From Phocoenobacter atlanticus (GTDB taxonomy: Bacteria > Pseudomonadota > Gammaproteobacteria > Enterobacterales > Pasteurellaceae), in NCBI RefSeq assembly GCF_030764225.1, contig NZ_JASAXH010000023.1: a DNA stretch of 26,263 nucleotides. One strand, given 5' to 3'. Made by a program: the position numbers and the translations under genes. Shown one piece after another: positions 7,494 to 15,433 of this stretch. Below the pieces are notes generated by a model. The model was not told where the DNA came from. It was given only the letters and a program-made list of their open reading frames with translations, and did no database searches. How positions within the stretch are numbered: the stretch's first letter is position 1; each line of letters starts with the position of its first letter.

Positions 7494-8291
7494 TTAATAA
7501 ATCGTTATTACTTTCTCAAATCCGCACTGTTTGGCATAGTTAGTGAGATCATCTATTTCATCGGTAGTTGGAATATAAGGTGCTAACCCTTCGGGATCTC
7601 TTGTGCCTTTATTATGCACTCGGATTATTTTGAGAATAACTTCTTTTGGTGGGTTTAATTCAGCCACTTTTTTAATCAATCGCTTTTCATCAAAAAAACC
7701 GTTGATCATTACAAGGCGAATTTCTTCTATTTTGTTAAGTTTGAGTAATTTTTCTAAATTTTGTAAATTTCGATCTAAATTTGACCGCTTGATATGATCC
7801 GTTATCGCTATTCTTTCAGGATAAACTTTGCCCTCACGATTTTTACGATCAAAACATAAACTTTGCAAACCGTCGCCTATCCCTTTGAGATCAAATAAAA
7901 ATTTATCGGTAACTTCAATCAGCTCTTTGGTTTTTTCAAAATCAAAAAAACCACAGCTATCTAAATAACAGGTCAAATCTTGCTCTTTTAAGGCATTGAA
8001 TAATGGCACCAATTTTTTATGATGGATGGTCGGCTCACCCCCTGAAACTGTTACACCACGAATAAAAGGTACCGCATCCATTACTTGTTGGAATAGATAA
8101 TTTAAACTGACCTTTTTACTTTCATCAGTATAGCGTGGAATAGTTTCAGGATTGTGGCAATACAAACAATTTAGCTTGCAACCTTGCAGAAAAATACTAG
8201 TACGATTGCCCACTCCCTCTACATTTGAAAAGGGGATAATCCGATGTAGAGGGAGGGTAATTTCGCTAAGTAATTGTGTTTTACTCTGCAT
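7494..8291 (-). CDS. yjjW: Glycyl radical enzyme activase, YjjW family
   Basis: 265 residues. Radical SAM enzyme: the CX3CX2C cluster motif is Cys38, Cys42, Cys45 in QGCKLNCLYCHNPET, and the glycine-rich SAM contact is TVSGGEPT. By family it uses S-adenosylmethionine and a [4Fe-4S] cluster to place a radical on the glycine of its partner, here YjjI encoded directly upstream with an 11-bp overlap. As I recall it, E. coli YjjW has two additional ferredoxin-like Cys clusters after the NPxT segment; here that insert is absent, so the protein appears to carry only the SAM cluster. Oxygen-sensitive, hence expected to work in anaerobic growth. A DNA-uptake sequence lies within the coding region. Confidence 0.88.
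   Translation of the reverse strand: MQSKTQLLSEITLPLHRIIPFSNVEGVGNRTSIFLQGCKLNCLYCHNPETIPRYTDESKKVSLNYLFQQVMDAVPFIRGVTVSGGEPTIHHKKLVPLFNALKEQDLTCYLDSCGFFDFEKTKELIEVTDKFLFDLKGIGDGLQSLCFDRKNREGKVYPERIAITDHIKRSNLDRNLQNLEKLLKLNKIEEIRLVMINGFFDEKRLIKKVAELNPPKEVILKIIRVHNKGTRDPEGLAPYIPTTDEIDDLTNYAKQCGFEKVITIY
7757..7792 (-). other. DNA-uptake sequence, A. pleuropneumoniae type
   Basis: Read on the minus strand: core TCAAGCGGT (8 of 9 to ACAAGCGGT) followed by CAAATTT and a second AT-rich tract AAATTTACAAAAT, matching the long form of this uptake signal. It lies inside yjjW. Confidence 0.75.
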
Positions 8292-9822
8292 TTACGTCTT
8301 TTTGATCTCGTAATTGACGATCAAACACCTGTGCACATTCATCTGTACCACTACCAAACCAAGTAGTATCACGCATAACCGCTTCACCGTTACGGAATTT
8401 TTCTACTTCGCTTTTCTTCACAAGATAGCCTGTAACACGGATTAAATCGGTATTTTTAAGATAAGTTGTGATATAGCGATAGCCGTTAGCAAAGGCTCCA
8501 TCAATAATATCCACGACCGCATCTAAGTGATCAACGTAAGTTTGATCAAAGGCGAATAAATCTCCTGTACCTGATGGGAAATATTTATGATAAGGGGCGG
8601 ATTGTTTTAAGTGTGGCAATAATGACGGCTCTTGTCCTACACGAATTCGGTGTGCAGGGTTGTTCGCTTTATCTTCTTCATTAATACTTGCTCCGACTTG
8701 AGCGTGTAGTAGATAACGTCCGTTGGTACGCTCTACATAAACACCTTTGTGAGCGTTGGTGATTTCTTCTAATTTATCCATAATGGCAGTGGCAATTTCT
8801 TCACCACGTTCACTTTGTCCAAAGGTTTCATCAATGCCTTCGCATTGTAATAAATGGTTGGTGGCATCAGCTAAACCAACGATTGCCAACATACTGGTAA
8901 AGTTATGCGGTTCTAAAAAGCCTTCTTTGACTAAGAAATCGGTTTTGAAGAAATTGCTTTCTTCCACTAAGAATTTATGGCGTTTATCCATTGTAGAAAG
9001 GGCTAATTTTGCTACTTTTGGTAATAAGTGATTGACCATTTCATCAACGGTTTTACACGCACGTCCGATTGTACCCAAACGTAAACGAGTGAGAGTATAA
9101 GCCCCGCCACATTCAGGTAAGGCATTATAACAACTTGCAATTCCGTAGGCTTCGCCGAGTTCTGATTTATAATACGGGTCGTTCGCAAAAGACGGTTTTG
9201 ATACCAATAAACAGGCTTTCGCTGCAAGCTCAGCAAATTCTTGGGAAGTTTGTGCTTTGTCATAACGAATCGTCATATTCGGGGTTGGGTTTTCAAGCTC
9301 AATCACTGCTTTTAAGATTAAGCGTCCTGCTTTGGTATCCACTGGTCCAACGTTAGCGTGGCAGAAAGAATCTGGGACAGTTTTATCCACGTGATTTAAG
9401 AAACGTTTAATTTTAATGTAATCTTGTTCTTCATCAGTGATAAAAGGATCAAGTAATAGATCAAGGCGACCGATATAGACAGGGAAAGTCGTAATTGATG
9501 GTACGTGAGAATAAATAATCAATAAACCATCTAATACTTCATCTAAACTTGTTGGAACAGGTAAATCTAAGAACTGACACCCTTTTTGTATATACACATT
9601 ATAATCAGGCAAAATGTAGCGTGGACGATAAATCGCATAGCCTTCATTCAAATCACAAATCATATGATTTTCAATATAGCTATATTCTTCTTCAGTATAA
9701 CCTAACAGCTCTTTTGGATTGATTAATCGTTCAGCAATATTAGCCAGTAACATTCCTTTTTGCTGACAAGTTAAAGCATCAGATTTTACGGTATCTAAAA
9801 TATCTTGAATGGTTGAGTGCAT
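8281..9822 (-). CDS. yjjI: Glycyl radical enzyme of unknown substrate, YjjI family
   Basis: 513 residues, the usual length for YjjI. The glycyl radical loop is IRVTGY near the C-terminus, with the radical glycine at about 465. ASCYNALPECGGAY contains Cys231 and Cys238, either of which could be the active-site thiyl residue. The C-terminal segment after the loop is short, as in other family members. The enzyme is activated by the adjacent YjjW. The physiological substrate of this family is not established, so no reaction is assigned. AAGGGGA is a strong RBS before the ATG at 9822, and TATAAT at 9845-9850 (minus strand) is a good -10 without a clear -35, which suggests an activator-dependent promoter. 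Confidence 0.92.
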   Translation of the reverse strand: MHSTIQDILDTVKSDALTCQQKGMLLANIAERLINPKELLGYTEEEYSYIENHMICDLNEGYAIYRPRYILPDYNVYIQKGCQFLDLPVPTSLDEVLDGLLIIYSHVPSITTFPVYIGRLDLLLDPFITDEEQDYIKIKRFLNHVDKTVPDSFCHANVGPVDTKAGRLILKAVIELENPTPNMTIRYDKAQTSQEFAELAAKACLLVSKPSFANDPYYKSELGEAYGIASCYNALPECGGAYTLTRLRLGTIGRACKTVDEMVNHLLPKVAKLALSTMDKRHKFLVEESNFFKTDFLVKEGFLEPHNFTSMLAIVGLADATNHLLQCEGIDETFGQSERGEEIATAIMDKLEEITNAHKGVYVERTNGRYLLHAQVGASINEEDKANNPAHRIRVGQEPSLLPHLKQSAPYHKYFPSGTGDLFAFDQTYVDHLDAVVDIIDGAFANGYRYITTYLKNTDLIRVTGYLVKKSEVEKFRNGEAVMRDTTWFGSGTDECAQVFDRQLRDQKDVNAE

Positions 9823-9902
9823 TTTTCATTCCCCTTTTGATTAAATTATAGAACACTATTCTAAATGAGCTGGTAGAAATAGACAAATTAAATTAATTAA
9901 CT

Positions 9903-10076
9903 TAGGGGCGAATTGGCAAAGGTTAGTTTGCGAATATCCGCCCGTTGCTCGATATAAAAATCCTCACAAAATATTATTGGGCATAAATATAGCGAGTAGA
10001 TCAAATCGAAAATTTACAAATTTCATATATAGACAGGGTATGCCCTGTCTACAATATATTTATGCACCAATAATAT
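9903..10076. repeat. Two palindromic elements between cpdB and yjjI
   Basis: The outer element is 9971-10076: left arm 9971-9990 and right arm 10056-10076 are inverted copies of 20-21 bases with one inserted base. Inside lies a near-perfect hairpin, AGACAGGG (10031-10038), TATG loop, CCCTGTCT (10043-10050). The size (~106 bp) and terminal inverted repeats resemble a miniature non-coding mobile element, though no target duplication is obvious. A separate imperfect palindrome (GGGGCGAATTGGC to ATATCCGCCC, about 9905-9943) lies beside it. No coding frame is evident. The central hairpin could slow transcription leaving cpdB but lacks a T-run. Confidence 0.65.
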
Positions 10077-10082
10077 TAACAT

Positions 10083-12035
10083 TTATTTTTCACGACTTAA
10101 ATCAATGTAATAACGAGCAAAGCCATTTTCATCAAGTCCCATTGCTTTCATTGGGTAGCGACTATTTGTTTCCACAAATTTTTTCGCTTTTTCACTTGGT
10201 GAGGTTTCTACCATTAATTTTAAATCAGGTGAATTAATCAGTTTAAAGTGCCAGTTATTATCTGCTGATGGTGAAATCTGTCCTTTTTCTTTTGAAACTC
10301 GACGAATATAATCAGCAACTATACTACGGTTCTCATCTGGTGATGAGAAAGCAAGATGTGCTTTATCCGTTCCTGCAAACTTACCACCGTAAGCACGATA
10401 ATTATTTGTTGCAATTAAAAATTCTTGAGTTGGTTTAACTGCTTTACCTTTATAAGTCAGATTGACAATACGTTCTGCTTTCGGATTTTGTAATTGACAA
10501 TTGCCGTTGTAACGTTTTGGTTGAGTGACATCAATTTGATAATTTACACCATCAATCACATCAAAGTTATAACTTCTAAAACCATCATAATCTAATAAAG
10601 CTTGCTCATTTTTATTCGTTGGATCTATTTGATTAAACATCCCTGCTGAACATTCCAACCACTCTTTTAACTCTTGACCATTAATTTTTAATGCTACTAA
10701 TGTATTTGGATAAAGATATAAATCTGCCGCATTTCTAAAGGTTAATTTACCCGCTTCCACTTCCGTATAATTAGTTGGATCATTTTTACGTCCTCCAGTT
10801 TTAAAGGGAGCAGCCGCAGATAATACAGGAATATTCGCTAAATTTGGATCACCTTGTACAAAGCGTTCTACATAATCTTTTTGTGCTAAATTAACGATTT
10901 GTATTGTCGGATCATCTTGTACTAATGCTAAGAATGAATACATTGGTGCATCAGATTTACCCATTGGTTGATTAACAAATTCACGGGTGCCTTTATGATC
11001 TTCTTTAATCACATCTCGTAAATGTTGCTCACCTTCAACCAGTGCTTTACGTTCTTTTTTATTCCAAATTGCACGGGTTTGTGCTTGTCCCTCTTTCACA
11101 AGCCATTTACCAGAATCATTAGAAAGCGTTAAATCAATTACCCCAATATGGCTTCCCCAACGCCCCGGCATTACAGCAGGAACGCCATTAATGGTTCCGT
11201 TTTTAACATCTGTTTTTTCAATATTTGCATAATCAGGACTTGGGAAAATGGCGTGTGAATGACCAAATGCAATGGTATCAATCCCTTTCACATCAGCCAG
11301 ATAAGAGGCGGAATTTTCAGCATTTAAAGTATGTTTTTGAGAAGAAATTCCAGAATGAGGAATAGCCACGATAACATCCGCACCTTTGTCTTTCATTTCA
11401 GGGACTAATTTTTCAGCCGTTGCTTTAATATCTTTAACAACTACTTTTCCTTCAAGGTTTTTCTTATCCCAAACTAAAATTTGAGGTGGTACAAAACCAA
11501 TATAACCAATTTTGATGGTTTGTTCATTACCATTCTGATCTTTAAATTTATGTGTTTTTATAATATAAGGTGTAAATAAATGTTTACCTGTTTTTGCATC
11601 AAAAACATTTGAGTTTACATAAGGGAAATTGGCACCTTTAAGGGATGTTTTTAAGAAATCTAATCCATAATTAAATTCGTGGTTTCCAATATTTGCAGCA
11701 TCGTAATTTAATTCATTCATTACTTTATAAACAGGATGAATTGCTCCCTCTTTAATACCTGTAGCAGCAACGTAATCCCCCATAGGGCTTCCTTGAAGTA
11801 AATCCCCATTATCTACTAACACACTATTTTTAACTTCAGAACGTGCTTTTTTAATTAAAGAAGCAGCACGTACTAAACCTAAATCTGCTGTCGGTTTATC
11901 ACGATAATAGTTATAATCCATTATATTGGTATGCAAATCAGTGGTTTCAATAATACGTAAATCTAAAGTTTCAGCACTTGCTGTACCAAACATTGCAAGG
12001 GTAATAAAAGCCAATGGCTTTAAGGTTGTTTTCAT
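10083..12035 (-). CDS. cpdB: 2',3'-cyclic-nucleotide 2'-phosphodiesterase / 3'-nucleotidase CpdB
   Basis: 650 residues from the ATG at 12035; AAGGAG lies 7 bases upstream, and the protein then begins MKTTLKPLAF with a signal peptide ending TASA (about 1-21). A longer start at 12056 would add seven residues without an RBS. Metallophosphatase domain, about 25-330: ETTDLHTNIMDY, DNGDLLQGSP, GNHEFNYG and FGHSH supply the metal ligands. A 5'-nucleotidase C-terminal domain follows (about 370-610) with ATNNYRAYGG. Periplasmic enzyme that hydrolyses 2',3'-cyclic nucleotides and 3'-nucleotides so that the nucleoside can be taken up, relevant for nucleotide scavenging in Pasteurellaceae. A CRP-like site centred at -41.5 of a plausible promoter suggests cAMP control. 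Confidence 0.96.
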   Translation of the reverse strand: MKTTLKPLAFITLAMFGTASAETLDLRIIETTDLHTNIMDYNYYRDKPTADLGLVRAASLIKKARSEVKNSVLVDNGDLLQGSPMGDYVAATGIKEGAIHPVYKVMNELNYDAANIGNHEFNYGLDFLKTSLKGANFPYVNSNVFDAKTGKHLFTPYIIKTHKFKDQNGNEQTIKIGYIGFVPPQILVWDKKNLEGKVVVKDIKATAEKLVPEMKDKGADVIVAIPHSGISSQKHTLNAENSASYLADVKGIDTIAFGHSHAIFPSPDYANIEKTDVKNGTINGVPAVMPGRWGSHIGVIDLTLSNDSGKWLVKEGQAQTRAIWNKKERKALVEGEQHLRDVIKEDHKGTREFVNQPMGKSDAPMYSFLALVQDDPTIQIVNLAQKDYVERFVQGDPNLANIPVLSAAAPFKTGGRKNDPTNYTEVEAGKLTFRNAADLYLYPNTLVALKINGQELKEWLECSAGMFNQIDPTNKNEQALLDYDGFRSYNFDVIDGVNYQIDVTQPKRYNGNCQLQNPKAERIVNLTYKGKAVKPTQEFLIATNNYRAYGGKFAGTDKAHLAFSSPDENRSIVADYIRRVSKEKGQISPSADNNWHFKLINSPDLKLMVETSPSEKAKKFVETNSRYPMKAMGLDENGFARYYIDLSREK

Positions 12036-12075
12036 TTTAGAACTCCTTTTGTACATACAAAATAAAGGGAGTGTA

Positions 12076-12118
12076 ATTTTACGCTATTTAAAAATAAATT
12101 ATTGAGAGCTAGATCACA
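12076..12118 (-). promoter_or_regulatory. cpdB promoter with class II CRP site
   Basis: On the minus strand TGTGATCTAGCTCTCA (12103-12118) matches the CRP consensus half-sites TGTGA and TCACA at 9 of 10 positions with the 6-base centre. A -10 box TAAAAT lies at 12076-12081. If that hexamer ends at -7, the start site is 12069 and the site centre falls exactly at -41.5, the class II position. No good -35 hexamer is present, as expected for CRP dependence. Confidence 0.72.
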
Positions 12119-12159
12119 AAATTTTGCTCAATTTAACGATAACTCTACAACTGTCTAAA

Positions 12160-13155
12160 TTACGTTCTAACTGAATACACTTTAAATTTATTGGTTTTCG
12201 CTAATACTTTATGTGAACCAAAGAGGTTATCTAATAAATCAGCATAAGGTAAATGACTATTGGCGACAATTCGTAATTCACCACCACGATTAAGGTGTTT
12301 TTTTGCTTCTGTAATTAAGGTTTCAACTGCTGTATAAGCCGTATCTATCCCATCGTGAAAAGGGGGGTTAGAAACGATTAAATCAAAACGCTCTTCAATA
12401 TGTGAAAAAACATTACTCGCCACCACATTCCCTTCTAAATGATTTTCTTTTAAGGTACGTTCACTTGATTGTAATGCCATTGCGTGAATATCTGACATAG
12501 TGAGTTTTATTTTAGGAAATAGCTGCTTTAAATATGCCCCAATCACCCCTGCTCCACAACCTAAATCTAAGGTTTTACCTTTTACTTTGTCGTTTTTGTT
12601 AAAGGTAGAAAGCAATAATTTTGATCCCATATCTAATTCTGCTGAGCTAAATACTGCTGGTAACGTGAAAATGGTCAAATCAGCAATAGATAAGCGGTAT
12701 GATTTCCAGAAGTTTTTGCAATTAAAATCTGGTAACTGAGTTAATTCAAAATGATATAACCCACAACGACGAGCAGAATCAATTTTAGCAATATTCCCAA
12801 AGGGTGAAAGAATTTTTTCAACAGAGCGTACTCCACTGCGATTTTCTCCAATAATCAATAATTCTTGCCCCACTTGAGTGGTTGAAAGCCATTGCAATAA
12901 CTGAAATTGGCACTCTTGTTTATTTTTACTCCAGTAAAACACCCCTAAATCTGCTTGTTGATGGCATTCTATACCAAATTCTATATTCTTATTTTGAGTG
13001 ACAAAATCAAAATAACTACTAAAAACAGCAATATTTTTAGCTCGTGAGCTTATTTGTTTTGCAAATTGATCTTGCATATATCCAAATAGCAATATATTTT
13101 TATTTTCAAACAATTCTAAATGGCGTGATAATACTTCACTTTCACTTGATAGCAT
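12160..13155 (-). CDS. rsmC: 16S rRNA m2G1207 methyltransferase RsmC
   Basis: 331 residues, family length about 340. Two-domain enzyme: a degenerate N-terminal methyltransferase-like domain (about 1-155) and a catalytic C-terminal domain with SAM motif LDLGCGAGVIG (196-206) and active-site motif NPPFHDG (263-269), the NPPF signature of amino-group N-methylation. It methylates guanine 1207 of 16S rRNA in the small subunit, using S-adenosylmethionine. It is divergent from holD, the same order as in E. coli, which supports orthology. Confidence 0.95.
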   Translation of the reverse strand: MLSSESEVLSRHLELFENKNILLFGYMQDQFAKQISSRAKNIAVFSSYFDFVTQNKNIEFGIECHQQADLGVFYWSKNKQECQFQLLQWLSTTQVGQELLIIGENRSGVRSVEKILSPFGNIAKIDSARRCGLYHFELTQLPDFNCKNFWKSYRLSIADLTIFTLPAVFSSAELDMGSKLLLSTFNKNDKVKGKTLDLGCGAGVIGAYLKQLFPKIKLTMSDIHAMALQSSERTLKENHLEGNVVASNVFSHIEERFDLIVSNPPFHDGIDTAYTAVETLITEAKKHLNRGGELRIVANSHLPYADLLDNLFGSHKVLAKTNKFKVYSVRT

Positions 13156-13192
13156 TTTATTTTCCTTTAATTTTTTCTAAGTAAAGTCATCG

Positions 13193-13404
13193 CCCCCCCT
13201 CCTAACCTCCCCCCGCAAGCGGAGGGAGGAATGGTTCCCTCTCTTCCCCGCAAGAAGAGGAAAGAATGGTTCCTTCTCTTCCCCGCAAGAAGAGGAAAGA
13301 ATGGTTACATAAACCAAATCCCCTCTTTCGCAAGCAGAGGGAGGAATAATAACATACACTAAAAATTCCCTCCTCCGCTTGCGGGGGAGGGCTAGGGTGG
13401 GGGG
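13193..13404. repeat. G/C-rich palindrome array between rsmC and holD
   Basis: About 210 bases in an otherwise AT-rich gap of 412. Arms at 13193-13230 and 13367-13404 are long imperfect inverted repeats, each containing a CCGCAAGCGG-type hairpin next to a CCTAACC/GGGTGG-type run. Between them lie three more hairpins with a GCAAG centre, two of which form a 35-bp direct repeat (starting 13241 and 13276). There are thus five GCAAG/CTTGC-centred palindromes. This resembles REP/BIME-like intergenic repeats found in many proteobacteria. A short plus/minus frame across it is not a gene. The rest of the gap (13405-13567) is AT-rich and holds the likely holD promoter region (weak TTGCGG at 13467, TAATAT at 13490). 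Confidence 0.8.
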
Positions 13405-13567
13405 AAATTTTTTGACCCTTTTAAAATATTATTACTATTAATTTAAAAAAATCAATAATTAAAAGTTTGCGGTTACCCTATTAATTTTTTAATATTTATA
13501 TAAATAATATTTCCCCATTGTACCGACTTTTGCTACCATTCCCCAATGATTTTTATGAGGAATTACA

Positions 13568-13978
13568 ATGAACCGACGAGATCTACTATTACAAGAGATG
13601 AATATCACTCAATGGGTGTTAACAAAACCACAAGTTTTAAAAGGTGATGCAAAAATTCGTCTTTCAAAAGAGGTGAAACTCATTGTAATATGTGAAAATG
13701 AATATCAACAAACAAGACTATTTCAAGATATTTTATTAAGTCTACAATTCTCAAAACAACAATATCAATGGGTGACTTTTGAACAATCGTTACGATTAAG
13801 TTTTGATCATCATCCTATTTTATGGATTATTCAAAATGAGAAACAAGCGGTCACATTAACTCAAAAATTTGCAAATTTAACGATTTGGGAAAATAGAAGT
13901 TGGCAAGATCTTGCCATTTCAATTAATAAACGTCAATTTTGGCAACAAATAGAACCTTTTTCACAACAAATAGTATAA
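13568..13978 (+). CDS. holD: DNA polymerase III psi subunit HolD
   Basis: 136 residues, matching the usual ~137. The N-terminus MNRRDLLLQEMNITQWVLTKPQVLKG is typical: the NITQW...P..L.G segment is the conserved chi- and clamp-loader-binding part of psi. The protein links the clamp loader to the chi subunit and SSB at the replication fork. The rest diverges strongly, as is normal for this subunit. It is followed 2 bases later by rimI, the conserved holD-rimI pair. AGGA lies 6 bases before the start. The C-terminal half contains an uptake sequence. Confidence 0.9.
   Translation: MNRRDLLLQEMNITQWVLTKPQVLKGDAKIRLSKEVKLIVICENEYQQTRLFQDILLSLQFSKQQYQWVTFEQSLRLSFDHHPILWIIQNEKQAVTLTQKFANLTIWENRSWQDLAISINKRQFWQQIEPFSQQIV
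13843..13878 (+). other. DNA-uptake sequence, A. pleuropneumoniae type
   Basis: Perfect core ACAAGCGGT (13843-13851) followed by CACATT and, after a short gap, the AT tract AAAAATTTGCAAATTT. This is the full-length form of the signal, inside holD. Confidence 0.85.
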
Positions 13979-13980
13979 TT

Positions 13981-14418
13981 ATGATTACGAATATTAAATC
14001 TCAAGATTTTGATCTTTTATTTGAAATTGAACAAAAGGCACACCCTGTTCCTTGGTCAAAAGGCACATTACTTAATAATCAAGGTGAGCGTTATTTAAAT
14101 CTAAAACTAATCGAGGAAGATCAGATTGTTGGTTTTGCGATTTGTTATAAAACCTTAGATGAAGCCACATTATTTAATATTGCCGTTGATCCAGAATTTC
14201 AAGGGAAAGGTTATGGTAAGCGGTTACTTAATTCATTAATTTTGCAATTAAAACAACAAGGTATTATTACTCTATGGTTAGAGGTAAGAGAAAGTAATCG
14301 AAAAGCAATTCAACTTTATCAACACTTAGATTTTGTTGAAGTGGATATTCGCAAAAACTATTATCCAACCACTAATGGTAACAAAGAAAATGCCATCGTA
14401 ATGGCATTGTATCTATAA
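13981..14418 (+). CDS. rimI: Ribosomal-protein S18 N-alpha-acetyltransferase RimI
   Basis: 145 residues from the ATG at 13981, which gives the normal length and N-terminus; an upstream TTG in frame would run into holD. GNAT fold: EQKAHPVPWS and NQGERYLN near the start, DEATLFNIAVDPEFQGKGYGKRLL carrying the acetyl-CoA pyrophosphate loop (QGKGYG), then LEVRESNRKAIQLYQ and the C-terminal RKNYYPTTNG. It acetylates the N-terminus of ribosomal protein S18 with acetyl-CoA. It starts 2 bases after the holD stop, so the two are translationally close; it ends 4 bases before the convergent nadK stop with no clear terminator between them. Confidence 0.95.
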   Translation: MITNIKSQDFDLLFEIEQKAHPVPWSKGTLLNNQGERYLNLKLIEEDQIVGFAICYKTLDEATLFNIAVDPEFQGKGYGKRLLNSLILQLKQQGIITLWLEVRESNRKAIQLYQHLDFVEVDIRKNYYPTTNGNKENAIVMALYL

Positions 14419-14422
14419 ATTA

Positions 14423-15307
14423 TTAGAATAATTTATTCAACCAACCTAATTTCGATCCTAATACAGAAAAATAGTTATAATCACTCAAGTGAAGCAGATG
14501 AATACGATCACTACTTTTTCTAACAATAATGCGATCATCTCTTGAAAAAGGCAGATACACTTGACTATCACAACTTACCTGCAATTCATCTTGGTTATTT
14601 TCTGTAAAACGTAAGGAAATTTCACTGTCTCCATCAATGACCAAAGGGCGAGCAGAAAGAGTATGAGGGTACATTGGTACTAATGCCATTGCATCCATAT
14701 TTGGGGTAAGAATAGGACCACCAACAGATAACGAATAAGCCGTTGATCCTGTTGGAGTGGCAATTATCATTCCATCAGAACGCTGTGAAAAAGCAAATTT
14801 TCCATCAATACACACTTCAAATTCCATTGTTTTCACAATTTGAGTAGGATTAATAACCACTTCATTCAATGCATTACCACTTTCAACAATTTTACCATTA
14901 CGCTCAATATGGGCTTCTAATAAAAAACGTTCTTCAATAATAAATTCATCTCTCTCTAAACAACTATAAAGCTGCTCAAAAGCTGTTTGAGGAGTAATAT
15001 CTGTTAAAAAACCAAAATTACCCCGATTAATACCAATAAGAGGAACTTGATATTTTGCCAATGCACGAGCAACGCCCAACATATTACCATCCCCCCCAAT
15101 CACAATCACTAAATTAGCTTGTTGTCCAATTTCTTCAAGGGTTAAAGCTGAAGGTAAATTTAATTGTGTCGCAATACTCGTTTCAACAGAAACTTGATAA
15201 TTACGGTCTTTAAGCCAATTATATACTGCCAAATGTGTTTCTAAAGCAGCATTACGACGAGGTTGTCCAACAATGGCGATATGGTGAAAGTTATGTTCCT
15301 TTCTCAT
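14423..15307 (-). CDS. nadK: NAD kinase
   Basis: 294 residues, the usual length. It phosphorylates NAD to NADP with ATP in the cytoplasm, the sole route to NADP. The GGDGN motif at 71-75 (VIVIGGDGNMLG) is the catalytic and ATP-binding signature. GINRGNFGFLTDI, ALNEVVI and SDGMIIATPTGSTAYSLSVGGPI follow in family order. It lies downstream of mntH on the same strand, but a strong terminator separates them, so it probably has its own promoter in 15308-15363. Confidence 0.97.
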   Translation of the reverse strand: MRKEHNFHHIAIVGQPRRNAALETHLAVYNWLKDRNYQVSVETSIATQLNLPSALTLEEIGQQANLVIVIGGDGNMLGVARALAKYQVPLIGINRGNFGFLTDITPQTAFEQLYSCLERDEFIIEERFLLEAHIERNGKIVESGNALNEVVINPTQIVKTMEFEVCIDGKFAFSQRSDGMIIATPTGSTAYSLSVGGPILTPNMDAMALVPMYPHTLSARPLVIDGDSEISLRFTENNQDELQVSCDSQVYLPFSRDDRIIVRKSSDRIHLLHLSDYNYFSVLGSKLGWLNKLF

Positions 15308-15363
15308 TTTATACTCACTTAAATAATTTAAGAATTACTATAGACCTTAATGTATCAAAGTCT

Positions 15364-15403
15364 ACAAAAAAAATCACCAGCAATTTTAAATGACTGGTGA
15401 TTT
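15364..15403 (-). terminator. Rho-independent terminator of mntH
   Basis: Perfect 10-base arms AAATCACCAG (15371-15380) and CTGGTGATTT (15394-15403) with a 13-base loop. Read on the minus strand the stem is followed by an unbroken T-run (plus-strand A at 15366-15373). Confidence 0.88.
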
Positions 15404-15433
15404 ATTTTTCTTTAACTGATATCAAGTCTTCAA

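Noticed and set aside
9873..9886. Possible FNR site for yjjI
   Set aside because: It sits at -41.5 relative to the TATAAT box, which is suggestive, but only about four of the ten conserved FNR bases match.
13230..13310. Possible CRISPR-like repeats
   Set aside because: Only two direct 35-bp units in direct contact with no unique spacers, and no cas genes; they belong to the palindrome array.
13177..13359. 60-codon minus-strand frame between rsmC and holD
   Set aside because: It is made almost entirely of the palindromic repeats, so its coding potential is an artefact.
13939..13980. Upstream TTG start for rimI
   Set aside because: It overlaps holD and adds 14 residues not found in RimI; the ATG at 13981 gives the standard N-terminus.
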